Origin: Mactromeris polynyma
Lineage: Eukaryota > Mollusca > Bivalvia > Venerida > Mactridae
Reading direction: 5' to 3'
Length of the DNA stretch: 64,000 bases
Assembly (NCBI GenBank): GCA_032209605.1
Contig: JASFXZ010000014.1
Coordinates: forward strand, 7,150,912-7,214,911
Shown here: one piece after another, positions 10,800 to 25,700 of the stretch
How positions within the stretch are numbered: the stretch's first letter is position 1
Layout of the letters: each line of letters begins with the position of its first letter
Notes under the pieces: generated by a model
The model's database searches: none
What the model was told of the DNA's origin: nothing
Seen by the model: only the letters and a program-made list of their open reading frames with translations
Translations under genes and position numbers: made by a program

Positions 10800-13700
10800 C
10801 TGAATAAAAATAAAAGTAATAGGTCATGACCAGTATTTTAACACTTGGACCCCTAATAGGGAACCAGATATTCAGAACAAATTACAAAAACGAGCAGTTT
10901 GATTGCTTTTAAAATTAATGCGTATGTTTACATTTTTGTAGTAGTACTTACTTCCAATTTTAGTCTTTTGGTACGAATTTGATATATTTTCATCTACTTA
11001 CTGTTTTCATTAAATCCGATACAAAATTTATGAAAATGTAGTATGCACAACGCTATATTGGGTGGGTGGGGTAAGTTGGTATTGTTAATCATCATAATAA
11101 TAATGTCTTAAGCTTTATAACATGGTCGTATTCAAACGTAATCGCGAGTCTTGGACCCCTGACATCGTGTTATAATGGAGTTGCAGTGTATAATTATTTC
11201 CCACAATGCAACATAGATGTACTCACAGAAAGTTAATGATTTCCCACAATGCAACATAGATGTACTCACAGAAAGGTAATGATTTCCCACAATGCAACAT
11301 AGATGTACTCACAGAAAGGTAATGATTTCCACAATGCAACATAGATGTACTCACAGAAAGGTAATGATTTCCCACAATGCAACATAGATGTACTCACATA
11401 AAGGTAATGATGTCCCACAATGCAACATAGATGTACTCACAGAAAGGTAATGATGTCCCACAATGCAACATATATGTACTCACAGAAAGTTAATGATTTC
11501 CCACAATGCAACATAGATGTACTCACAGAAAGGTAATGATGTCCCACAATGCAACATATATGTACTCACAGAAAGTTAATGATTTCCCACAATGCAACAT
11601 AGATGTTCTCACAGAAAGTTAATGATTTCCCACAATGCAACATAGATGAACTCACAGAAAGTTAATGATTTCCCACAATGCAACATAGATGTACTCACAG
11701 AAAGGTAATGATTACCCACAATGCAACATAGATGTACTCACAGAAAGTTAATGATTACCCATAATGCAACATAGATGTACTCACAGAAGGTTAATGATTT
11801 CCCACAATGCAACATAGATGTACTCACAGAAAGGTAATGATTACCCACAATGCATCATAGATGTACTCACAGAAAGGTAATGATTTCCCACAATGCAACA
11901 TAGATGTACTCACAGAAAGTTAATGATTTCCCATAATGCAACATATATGTACTTACAGAAAGGCCTTTATTTTCATCCTGTTTATTTTTACGTCTGATCA
12001 GGAACCATACGATGGTGAACAACGTTCCTCCTAAAATCTTCAACACAGCTGACGTACCTGAAAATACACAAGATTACTCAACATAAATATCACTGAATGT
12101 GATGCATATCCCCCTTAATGTAATACTATGCTCTTTTTTTTTGTTCATTTGTTTACCTAAATGAACATGAACAATATATTTCAAATAGTTAGAACATCAA
12201 GAAACATACATCCACAAAGAATCAGCTCATAATGTATGATCCATATTTGTTGAAGAAAAGTGTGCATCTTAAATTTTGTCTGTTTCACTTAGAATCACAG
12301 CGCTGAAAGCACTGAAGTTGTTCGGTATTGAACACTGGTTTTGTATTCAACATTTCCAGATCGAACAGTTAAAATTAATTGCCCAGTAAAGATTACTATC
12401 AGTATTGAGTATGTTATGCAGGTTATGCTCAGATGTTGAACTATTTTTTTAACCGATTCACTTACCTGTTATTCTAGCGCCACATCCAGATAAAAGTAGT
12501 TTTCGTATTTAGGCGATGTGACTGTCGAAAATTGCCATAGCACTAGTTATTCTACTGAACAACTAAAAACAAACACATTATTTTCAGACACAGCATATTT
12601 GTACTTACCAACATATCTATGTCTGAACATCTCGATATTATACAGGAGACATGATCCATTTCCACCACACTTTTCTCTCCATAATAAACAAGCGGAATCA
12701 ATGATATGTCCGAACACCATTGGGGCAGGAATATAGGCTGAAAAATATATAAACAAGAGGGTCATGATGGCCCTAGATCACCTGAGTACCCAGAAAGTCT
12801 AGTGAGGCCACAAGGATTCTGTATGATTTGACCATGTGACCTCATTTCTGACCACAAGGGCCTCAGTATCAGTCATGACTCGTATTACATCAAGTCAAAC
12901 AGTTTTCATATTGTTCAGGTCGACAATGTCGCATTTATAGAGCCGGCGGTCCCCAAAATGAAAAGGTTTCATCTACCATGACAGGCAATCATGCCATCAA
13001 GTTATGACCCAAGAGGTCAAAGGGTACTTGATTTCTTGTGCAGACAAGAATTTCCACTTAATGTTCGATTTGTCCTTGACCTTTGACCCTCAGTGACCAC
13101 AAAAATCGATGGGGTTCATCTAGTACCCACAGGCAATCATCCTACCAAGCAATGACCGAGGAGGGCAGAGGGTAATTCAGTTATTGCGCAGAAATGGATG
13201 ATCGACTGACTGACCTACCGTTAAACAATATGTTAACAACCTCTCACATAATTGTACATGATGTTAGTTGAATATGATTTATGTTATTCTCCTTTAATGA
13301 TAATTGTACTGAGTCCATAAATAATTATACTAATCATGGACACTACAGCAAGTTAACGTCCAGCTTCTGTGTCGTTACACACATTACACAGGTTCTGTTA
13401 TGCACAGGTTTAGACTGGATACAGACAGTGAAAATGTCACACCAAGTAAGTATGTCGTTGAGCAAAAAGTGTTGCTGTTTTCAGGGGTCGTTAACAAAAT
13501 TTGTTCACTGTAACTGTTAGATAATCCATCCACATGGTCCCCTACTTTCATACTGTTTCAGCTTATTTTAAACAAATGAACGAGTAAAGGCCTGGTAGGC
13601 CAACCATACACACCCATTTTCAGAAAGTAAAATATTCATCGTTTTACTGAATGGTATTGAACAAGATTTCAGATGACTTCATTCATCAATAGAGGTAACC

Positions 13701-16700
13701 TCCATATACAGACTGTATTAAAAAAACTAGATGTGTTGTTTTGTTCATCATCCAAGTCATATAGTTCACAATCTACATCATTATTTTTCTCCATGAGAAA
13801 ATCAACGAAGTAACTAATACTGACACAGTTACTGATGAATCTCCTCAGGAAGAAAATACAAAAATTATGAAACAATAAAGATATTTTCCAGTTTCATAGA
13901 CACATTTTTTGTCAGCATGGCTAGGCTATGATAAATACTTCAAATAGTTACAACAAGCAAGTGTCTGCCTATCTGTTTGCCTGAACAAAATCAATATAAA
14001 TGATTATTACAGTTATACATATGTATTATATCTGACACTAACATCTAATTTAAACTCATTTATTATACATTGATTGTAACACTAGTATTTACAACTTATA
14101 TCCAACACTTTCAATGACTGCTGCCTGCGTTTCTCAGGCCCAGTACTAGAACCTCACTCAGGCCCAGTACTAGAACCTCACTCAGGGCCAGTACTAGAAC
14201 CTCACTCAGGCCCAGTACTAGAACCTCACTCAGGCCCAGTACTAGAACCTAACTCAGGCCCAGTACTAGAACCTCACTCATGCCCAGTACTAGAACCTCA
14301 CTCATGCCCAGTACTAGAACCTCACTCATGCCCAGTACTAGAACCTCACTCATGCCCAGTACTAGAACCTCACTCATGCCCAGTACTAGAACCTCACTCA
14401 TGCCCAGTACTAGAACCTCACTCATGCCCAGTACTTGAACCTCACTCATGCCCAGTACTAGAACCTCACGCATGCCCAGTACTAGAACCTCACTCATGCC
14501 CAGTACTAGAACCTCACTCATGCCCAGTACTAGAACCTCACTCATGCCCAGTACTAGAACCTAACTCATGCCCAGTACTAGAACCTAATTCAGGCCCACT
14601 ACTAGAACCTCACTCAGGCCCAGTATTAGAACCTAACTCAGGCTCAGTACTAGAACCTCACTCCGACTCAGTACTAGAACCTAACTCAGACTCAGTACTA
14701 GAACCTAACTCATGCCCAGTACTAGAACCTCACTCATGCCCAGTACTAGAACCTCACTCATGCCCAGTACTAGAACCTCACTCATGCCCAGTACTAGAAC
14801 CTCACTCATGCCCAGTACTTGAACCTCACTCATGCCCAGTACTAGAACCTCACTCATGCCCAGTACTAGAACCTCACTCAGGCCCAGTACTAGAACCTCA
14901 CTCATGCCCAGTACTAGAACCTCACTCATGCCCAGTACTAGAACCTAACTCATGCCCAGTACTAGAACCTAATTCAGGCCCACTACTAGAACCTCACTCA
15001 GGCCCAGTATTAGAACCTAACTCAGGCTCAGTACTAGAACCTCACTCGACTCAGTACTAGAACCTAACTCAGACTCAGTACTAGAACCTAACTCAGGCCC
15101 AGTACTAGAACCTCACTCAGGCCCAGTATTAGAACCTAACTCAGGCCGAGTACTAGAACCTTACTCAGGCCCAGTACTAGAACCTCACTCATGCCCAGTA
15201 CTAGAACCTCACTCATGCCCAGTACTAGAACCTCACTCAGGCCCAGTACTAGAACCTCACTCATGCCCAGTACTAGAACCTCACTCATGCCCAGTACTAG
15301 AACCTCACTCAGGCCCAGTACTAGAACCTTACTCAGGCTCAGTACTAGAACCTAACTCAGACTCAGTACTAGAACCTAACTCAGGCCCAGTACTAGAACC
15401 TCACTCAGGCCCAGTATTAGAACCTAACTCAGGCCCAGTACTAGAACCTTACTCAGGCTCAGTACTAGAACCTAACTCAGACTCAGTACTAGAACCTCAC
15501 TCAGGCCCAGTACTAGAACCTCACTCAGGCCCAGTATTAGAACCTTACTCAGGCCCAGTACTAGAACCTCACTCAGGCCCAGTACTAGAACCTCACTCAG
15601 GCCCAGTACTAGAACCTCACTCATGCCCAGTACTAGAACCTCACTCAGGCCCAGTACTAGAACCTCACTCATGCCCAGTACTAGAACCTCACTCATGCCC
15701 AGTACTAGAACCTCACTCATGCCCAGTACTAGAACCTCACTCAGGCCCAGTATTAGAACCTTACTCAGGCCCAGTACTAGAACCTCACTCAGGCCCAGTA
15801 CTAGAACCTCACTCAGACTCAGTACTAGAACCTAACTCAGACTTAGTACTAGAACCTAACTCAGGCCCAGTACTAGAACCTAACTCAGGCCCAGTACTAG
15901 AACCTAACTCATGCCCAGTACTAGAACTTACACAGGCCCAGTACTAGAACCTAAGACCCAGTACTAGAGTCTAACTAAGGAACAGTACTAGAGTCTAACT
16001 AAGGACTAGTACTAGAGTCTAACTATGGACCAGTACTAGATACAATTGTATCTCAACCTTTTTATATAATGATAATCCAATCATTTACAATCAACACTAG
16101 ACAGAATGGGTCCAGTGACTGCAGGCCTTTTGTCAGACCAATTAGTCCCCCAAAGCCCCCTAACCTTACCAACCCAATATTTTCCAAGATTTTTGTTTTA
16201 AAATCCCAAAATTAAATCTGATTAATTTTAGAGAGAAAACAAATTAAACTGTCAAAACATTTGTCGTTCGACCTTAATGCCAAACAGCAGTAACATAACT
16301 CCCAAACACTTGCATGTAACACAGTATCTCAACAAATATAAATCAAAGAAATATCCCTCACATAAACCAAGAGGATATAAAAGCACACTTGACACATGCT
16401 TTCTAGAATCATTTCAAAACTTAAAACCTGACATCTGTTATTCTCAGAAAATTAAGAAGAACAATTCCTATTTTTTTGTTTGGAGACAAGATGTAACACT
16501 ACTTCTGTAATTGAAGGAACTATGTTAATCATATAACATACAGTACGTGAGGCATTATAACATAGGCATTATTTCTCTTAATCCACTACTGGATTATTTA
16601 TTCAAGGGCTGCATCACATATTGATATGCGCTGTCATGAAGCATTTTGCAATCGTCTAAAAGTCCTAAATGGTAGTTTATCCGAATTCTACTGTGCACTT

Positions 16701-19700
16701 CAATGTTTTTCTTAAAACTACATTTTAAATTATTGATGTTGTTAATTGTTTGTTTTGAGTTTAGTTTCACTGACATTTTATCAGGTTTAATTATTGGCAT
16801 TAATCGTTTTTGTGAAAATCTTTGGTACTATTTATCTCGACCAAATCACTAAAGACGAGTCAATGCAGGGGGGCGGCTAGAGAATGGAGTCTATGCGATT
16901 GTTTTGTTTAAAGTCTGTTTACAAGTTATTAGATAAATAGAATCTAACATTCCGTGTTCATATATTTCATTGAATTTACTACACTCATTGTGAAAATGAT
17001 ATAATGCGAGGCTTTGACCGACTCATTTAATAAATTCAATAAAACATGAACACTCATGTAAGATCCTCTACACTGGACAAAGTGATTATTATCCAAGACA
17101 CTTTTTAACACACACACCTGTGAGGACACAAAATAGTACAGCCCCTAGGCTAAATTCAAGGCTGAATTATATAAGGACTCCATCCAACCCCCTTAATTTC
17201 CCTCTTAACCTTACAGCAAACTATCCCTTAAATTTGTTACTATCTAACAGACTAGTAAGAATGAGTCAAGCCTTTTGACAATTCAGACTGAGAGAAGCTT
17301 TTTCACATTAAATGCATCAGAATAAATGAATGTCCTTAAAAATATTAATGAGATTTCATCACTTATTCATTATGCATCTATGACTTTCACAATTACAAAT
17401 ACCAACATTCCACTGAATGCATGACGAAACAGAATACAAACACTCATTATTTTCTAGTTAGTTTCCAATTAATCAGAGAACGCATAAATATTTAGTATGT
17501 GACAGTTTCATACAAGTTGGACCAAAGTTGAACACCATGCAAAAATAATTTCATAAACTGATATCCAGCTTTCAGTACATTGGTTAGCAGCTAAAACTTG
17601 CTGCTGAAATATGACAAATAAGCCCAATGGAATAATTACTGTAAAACACATTTTGTGTGAATATTTAATTAGAGAATTACTGTATATTGGAACAATTAGC
17701 GAGACATTGAATTAGTGAAACAGTTTTTTATGTTCTGGTATCATTTGCAGAAGTTATGATGTCAATTTGTGCAAAGTAGCAAAAATAAAACACTGGTGAA
17801 TAACACCTCAGTACAGTAGTATTAGAAAACTATATAATAAGTAGATTTACGGTAAATGATTCATACGGAGGATGCTATAGGCTACAATCAGTGGTTGTGT
17901 ATTACCATAGCAACTAAAAATGTTTTCTTACCAAAGAGACGTAGAATCACAAACTGCATGCCGAGAGCAAAACACCTCTCTTCCTCTCTCACAGACCTGC
18001 AAATACCAGAATACTAACTTCATTTCTTGTCAAACTCTACACTTGCTTAAATGCTTGTGGCAAACTCATTTATTTCATGAGAGATTGAAACGTGAAACGC
18101 CTTCTCACAAACCTAGTTTCTCAAACCACAATTTTATAAATGTAATTCAAAATTAGTCAGATGCCTAGCATTGTATTAGATAACTCAGCCCATTGCATTT
18201 AAAATATCAGATTAAAATGACAATACCACAATTTGCTGTAAATTTAAAAATATAACTTACAGTATATTGTAAGATAACTGTACAGGGAAAAAGTATGTGT
18301 GAAAATACTGATAAGAAGTTACGATGAACTGTATTTGTAATGTGAAAACCAAGGCCTAATAATCAGGGCTCCAGAAATCCACTAGCCTGATGTCCCGGAC
18401 AAGTCTAATTGCTGATTCAGACACCCAACAGTTGAGTTCGACTTGGTACGGGGCAAGTCTTGTTATGCACACCTACTTAACTGTTAATCCATACCATATT
18501 CTATGCTCGTACAACTAGCCTCAGGCAAGTCAAAATTAACATGTACACTAGTCCAGGACGACTGTATTTAAAGAAAATTCTTCCAGCCCTGATAATGATT
18601 TTGTTTCTGAAGTGAAAGTCAAGAGGCTGGTTTCACTCACCTGACAGTCTTCAATATTGATAGAAATTATCTATGGAGACAGATAGGTCAGCAGATCAGA
18701 GCCATCAAATGGTAATGCTGGCAGCTTAATATGGCAATTTAGTTAAATGTCAGGATGTCGCTCTCACTGGGGACAAATTTATTGAAAGAAAATACCTTGT
18801 AGCAGGAGGTTTACTAAGCTCTCATAGCGATGAAGTCTAAATGCAATCAGTTGTACATAATATGAATACCTACAGCTTTTGGTCGCTTCAACTACATTTT
18901 GTTAAAGTACATCAAGTAAATCTGCAGATGAAGTCATTTGAAGGAAATGTTCGTTACTAACTGATAACCTTCAACAGGGGTGATCCTTGTCACCTTAGTT
19001 ACCGAACAGTTCTTACTAATTTTGTCACAAGTAACTTCAAGCATTTCGGCGCAATATTTCCAGAACCCCACAACTTGTTTTTCGTCTTTTTGAGAAATAC
19101 AACTTTAAAGTTTTACTCTCTTGTAGAGAAAAGTTACATACAGGGTTATGGAATTGCATTTTATTTAAGTAACATGCATTCCAGAACAATAAAGATGCTT
19201 CAAAAAGAAAGAGCTTGGAAAGATGGTTTCAATGATACCAAACGCTCAAAACCGCCAAAAAATTGAGTTACAGGGTTCTGATAATAAGGCGACAAATTCA
19301 TTGTTCGTAACAATAAAACTCGGACTGATTAAGAAAACATTTTTGACGTAATCATACCTGAGGGTAACCATCAATATCGGCATATGTGTGCCAGCAACAC
19401 AGAACGTCATGAACACAAGGAGGATTAGGAATGGTAAAAGATTTTTACACGTAGATTTACACGGACCACTCGTTGCCATGGGAGACATAATAACTTCAGA
19501 GGCAAGATGGTCGCCAAGGATACATGAACATCCAGTGAAATTCTGAAACAAATATTTTTTTTAAATAATTAAAAAAACAATAAGTTATTTCATGGAACAG
19601 CAAAGGAGTGAAAGTCAATTCAGTAAATCACGAAAACAAAGAAAATAACTCTTCAAAGATGAAGAAACAACAACCTTGAGTAGCAATGTCTGAAAGTCTT

Positions 19701-22700
19701 CGAGTTGGAATCCCACTTTTGGTGAAGGTTTAACTTGACAATCCCTGATTCGGGTGTCGGAACAGGTTTTTTTCCCAGGAAGCAGAAATTGTATACAATT
19801 TATCTAAACCATAAACCTGTTTCACTATCAATGTAAAGTTAATAAGTTTATTTCATACTATAGGAAAACCTCAACAATAAGACCATCCTTGGGACAGGCC
19901 CTTGAAAACAGGGCCCCTGATTATAACGGACACTTCCACTCAGCACTCAAATCATAAAATTTACCCTTATGAGTCAGATAGTGACTCATATCGACTGTGA
20001 AAATGTATGATAATGTTAAATGAGTGCTGACTATTCTTTGTGGACAATTTTCGCAGAGATTTGATTGTAATATTAGATATGGCAGTAATTATTAAGTCTG
20101 GGTGTGGAGTGTGGTACTCAGACTCAACAAGTACTTCCATATCTCATAATCACACTAATATCTCAAAGAAAATGGACCAAAAAGAAAATTCAGCACTCAC
20201 TTGACATTTTCATGCATTTTCCACACTCAAATTTCCATTATCAGTCTCATAAGAGTAAATTTAGTGATTTGAGCCCTGGTCTTATTATTGAGGTGGTCTT
20301 ACTACAGAGGTTGAATAAAGACTTGAAATCATGATCTTAATTTCGAGGTGGTCTTATTATTGAGGCGGTCTTACTATAGAGGTTGAATAAAGACTTGAAA
20401 TCATGATCTTAATTTCGAGGTGGTCTTATTATTGAGGTGGTCTTACTATAGAGGTTGAATAAAGACTTGAAATCATGATCTTAATTTCGAGGTGGTCTTA
20501 TTATTGAGGTGGTCTTACTATAAAGGTTGAATAAACACTTGAAATCATGATCTTAATTTCGAGGTGGTCTTTTTATTGAGGTGGTCTTACTACAGACGTT
20601 GAATAAAGACTTGAAATCATGATCTTAATTTCGAGGTGGTCTTTTTATTGAGGTGGTCTTACTATAGAGGTTGAATAAAGACTTGAAATCATGATCTTAA
20701 TTTTGAGGTGGTCTTACTATAGAGGTGGTCTTACTATAGACGTTGAATAAAGACTTGAAATCATGATCTTAATTTCGAGGTGGTCTTATTATTGAGGTGG
20801 TCTTACTATAGAGGTTGAATAAAGACTTGAAATCATGATCTTAATTTCGAGGTGGTCTTATTATTGAGGTGGTCTTACTACAGAGGTTGAATAAAGACTT
20901 GAAATCATGATCTTAATTTCGAGGTGGTCATATTATTGAGGTGGTCTTACTATAGAGGTTAAATAAAGACTTGAAATCATGAGCTTAATTTCGAGGTGGT
21001 CTTATTATTGAGGTGGTCTTACTACAGAGGTTGAATGAAGACTTGAAATCATGATCTTAATTGCGAGGTGGTCTTATTATTGATGTGGTCTTCAAATGAG
21101 GTTTCACTGTATACAGTGGTATACTGGAACATATCGGTAGGTTATATCCCGATAGCTCGCTGTTTTGAGGAATGAGAATATTATGTGTTATTGTCATATT
21201 ATAAGGTCATTTGTACAGGCACGGAATGTGTGAAATTTTATAAGTGTCAGCGAAATACCGGAAACAATTTCGGAAACAAACAGTATTGCCAGATAACAGT
21301 TAACTCTGCTGTGCTCAGAAAGGTTCAGCAGTTTTAAAACCAATTATAGCTGTAAATCGAATCATACATATTTATCTGACAGATGATGCAAATTTGGTTC
21401 TTGTGACGGCTTGATAACCAAGTCTTTTAAATTTACTTATTTAAAGCAAAATTCATATCAAGATACTCTTCCAGTCCTCAATCCCAGACAAGACAATGCC
21501 TCATTCGGATTTGTACATTATCAGTTCAAATATGTATATTTGGACTTCATTACGATTCAAGATTTAAGAAGTATTCAGTTGTTTGTACGACAGGAGACAA
21601 AATCTCATATTAATAGCAATCCAGAGTAGATCTATTATCTATCTTGTTATGTCAATTGACCATCATTTAAAGACGTATCCGGGAGTTGCCACTGCGCAAC
21701 TTTAATGCACATGTTCTTTTCGATTATTGTAGGTTTTGCTTTGGGTTAAAGACGTATAAGGGAGTAGTTTGCTATTTTCTTTTGCGATGCAAAGATTTTT
21801 ACTGAACTTTATAGTCACCAGGCACAATACAAATAATGATATCAATATGTTTAATTGAAGGATTTCATTATAGTTTTGCAGTTTTCCTTCTACTTTCTTT
21901 TTCCATATACTTAATTATTAAAAACAGAAAAGTCATTGATATTTAAAATTCTACATTTGAAATTATAAGATGATCTTCAATAAATATTTAAAACTAACAC
22001 ATGTTATGAAAATGTAAAACGATAATGGGTTACCAAGTGTATTAAGGGTATTTTTTTTCAACTTTCACTTTTCATATATATTACATTTGAAACACAATAA
22101 AACAATCTTTATCTTAAAATCAAGCAAGGTGACCTATTATTTTTATTTCATATTTTCATTCAGACAGTGACTCTCATATAGTATAGCAAGTTGTAAGAAA
22201 TTCTCTGTGCTAGAAAAAATAAAGTAAACTTGTATTGATTTTGCTCTATATTCATATGAAATATTCACGTTTTAATCTTCATTATCATAAAATCGAGCAA
22301 GGTGACCTGTCATTTTTATTTCATATTGTGGTTAGATACATTACACTGATCAAATATACAAAGTTTAAAGGAAATCTATGCGTTAGAAAAAAACGGCATT
22401 ATTGTAGGATACGTCTTTAACAGCTGTAATATTGTTGAGGAACAGAGTTGAACATATAATGTTACCATAGTCCTTTCCTCGGATGGAAGATGATTGGTGT
22501 TGAACTGCGTACATCCTGCATGACAAGGTGAAAAGTAGGTCAGACCGTTTATTCCGCATATAGGTTCAAGGTCATTGTTCGAACAATCACAGTACATATT
22601 ACACGAGGATGTTAAGTTTGCTTCAAACTCGAAATCTTCTACTAGATTATACCCAGAGCTGAAAGAGAATGTAAACAAATATAAATAAACTAGATAGAAG

Positions 22701-25700
22701 TGGATGTATGCATATATTTTGTATGCAAAGGATATATGAGCGCCACTGTACGATTTCCAACCACTTCTATAAGTGACGTCATTTCCAGAAAATGTCACAT
22801 GTGATGTCACCATGTATTGACAGTGAGCAATATTTGCTCCAGATGGCATTATGAAAACGAGGTGACCAATATGATGTAAGTATTGCTTCCTGCTTGCAAA
22901 TAGTGACATCACATGATACGTTTTCTTGAAATGACTTCACTTACAGAAGAGGTTGTAATTCCAATAGCAGCGCTCATATAATTTTGAAGCAATATGACTT
23001 GACATGTATGTTATTATCCTATGTTTATGTGCACAATATGAATTGTCCATCCTTTCAAGAGTTATTGAATGGAAACCAATTTTTCGCACAGATGGATGGA
23101 CAACGGTAACATTTTATGCCCCTTCACCATTCTTCAAATTAATGCTATAATGCTATGGCCCTGAATCTCTCACATCAGCACCTGAAATGTTTGGTACTAT
23201 GGTCCTGTGTCACAGGATGCACAATTTCCTTGAAGTCAAGATTCTCACAAAGATACCCACATTTTGATTTCTAGAATGTTACGAATATCACTTATAATTA
23301 TAACGTATACATGTATATATATCGGACAAGTGACCCACAAGATATAAACCAACTTTGCTCAGGACCAACTGTGGTCATATTACTGAGGTATCACCGCACC
23401 AACTTTGCTCAGGATCAGCTGCGGTCATATTACTGGGGTATCACCGCACCAACTGTGCTCAGGACCAACTGTGGTCATATTACTGAGGTATCACCGCACC
23501 AACTTTGCTCAGGACCAACTGTGGTCATATTACTGAGGTATCACCGCACCAACTTTGCTCAGGACCAACTGTGGTCATATTACTGAGGTATCACTGCACC
23601 AACTGTGCTCAAGACCAACTGTGGTCATATTACTGAGGTATCACCGCACCAACTTTACCATCTGTGGTCATATTACTGAGGTATCACCGCACCAACTTTG
23701 CTCAGGACCAACTGTGGTCATATTACTGAGGTATCACTGCACCAACTTTGCTCAGGACCAACTGTGGTCATATTACTGAGGTATCACTGCACCAACTTTG
23801 CTCAGGATCAGCTGTGGTCATATTACTGAGGTATCACCGCACCAACTTTGCTCAGGACCAACTGTGGTCATATTACTGAGGTATCACCGCACCAACTTTG
23901 CTCAGGACCAACTGTGGTCATATTACTGAGGTATCACCGCACCAACTTTGCTCAAGACCAACTGTGGTCATATTACTGGGGTATCACCGCACCAACTATG
24001 CTCAGGACCAACTGTGGTCATATTACTGAGGTATCACCGCACCAACAGTGCTCAGGACCAACTGTGGTCATATTACTGAGGTATCACCGCACCAACTTTG
24101 CTCAGGACCAACTGTGGTCATATTACTGAGGTATCACCGCACCAACTTTGCTCAGGATCAGCTGTGGTCATATTACTGAGGTATCACCGCACCAACTTTG
24201 CTCAGGACCAACTGTGGTCATATTACTGAGGTATCACCGCACCAACTTTGCTCAAGACCAATTGTGGTCATATTACTGAGGTATCACTGCACCAACTTTG
24301 CTCAAAACCAACTGTGGTCATATTACTGAGGTATCACCGCACCAACTTTGCTCAAGACCAACTGTGGTCATATTACTGAGGTATCACCGCACCAACTTTG
24401 CTCAAGACCAACTGTGGTCATATAACTGAGGTATCACCGCACCAACTTTGCTCAAGACCAACTTTGGTCATATTACTGAGGTATCACCGCACCAACTTAC
24501 CTGTTAAAATAAGGGAATGTGGCACCAGCAATCTTCAAATTATCACAGCCAAGGAAAAAGAAAAATCCGCAGCCAACAAGGGCAAGTAAATCCAACAGGA
24601 TCGTCAATTGAATCGCACCTACAAAAATGTAAACAAACATCATAGACATATGATTGACCAAAATCACCAGGAAACTTATACAAAAACGCCTTGAATATTA
24701 CAGTCAAACCTGTGTTAAAGACCACATTTTGCTGTTCCCGTGGGTGGTCTTTACAGACAGGTTTGACTGTATATTGAATAAATTACAAAAGCATCTACTG
24801 TATTTAACATGCCCAGCGCCCCATCATAACGCCGACCCAGCATGTACATTAGGGTTCAAAAAACAGCACATTTTAATTTTTTCAATTGCCAAAAAATTGT
24901 AAGTTCACTTTTGTTTGAATGAAGAAATAATAAAGAATGACAATGCAAACCATTTTGCGATATCCAGATGCGCTAATTACAATAAATACAACATGAGTTG
25001 TACACACTGACTTACAATTACATTGGTAAGCATGTCAGCCATCAAAATAAAAGAGGGGATTCGGCACAACATGTTTAAAATGCTGCAAGTCGAAAATTTG
25101 TTTTCACAAACTTTAAAAAATATTTAAACCAGAACTTGTTTGCAGCAATGTTTTTAGACGCAACTTAATAATTGATGCAATCTTGTAAGAGACCCACCAG
25201 ACAATGCTACACACCAAATATCACAGCTGTAGGCCTTATTCTTTTGGACAAGAAAAGTTTTACACTTTTAAAATATATTTTTAGCTCCTGTGACCTACTT
25301 ATGTAGCAGATTGAAACGATTTATGCAACTTGAAAAAGGCCCTCTCAAGGATCATTCCTGTGAAGTTTGGACAAAATCCATTCAGTGGTATAACATATGT
25401 TGTTTGAAGAAGATGTTGTTTAAAGAAAATGTTGATGGAAGACGCACGACGCACACTGCATGAAGATGGACATCCAACGATCCTTAAGTCTCACCATGAG
25501 CACTTTGTGAAACTGTAAGTGAGACAGTCTGTTACAAAACGTCAGAAGGAATAATTGCTTGTCTATCTATTTATGCCCTCAAGTTAGATGAAATAGACCT
25601 TATGGAATCCTTATCATGTCTATTCAGGAAATGACCTGTCCACATTTATCACAATAAATAGGCTGAAACTGTCCCAGTAACACTTATAAAGATTTATCCA

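Noticed and set aside
13669..13875. Minus-strand frame as a candidate for the missing span 11 exon
   Set aside because: It lacks the FALG-x-Q pattern. The real exon was found at 17932-17996.
14132..16040. CRISPR-like array
   Set aside because: Direct repeats follow one another without unique spacers, and the genome is clearly eukaryotic (spliced gene). The same holds for all other arrays.
18638..18690. Possible extra exon in intron 7 (donor-like GTGAGT)
   Set aside because: Exons 7 and 8 already join in frame with no conserved residues missing.
22376..22465. Continuation of the Kazal exon past 22466
   Set aside because: The frame stays open, but ATG|GTAACA is a donor and exon 7 supplies the next conserved residues NFTGCSC in phase.
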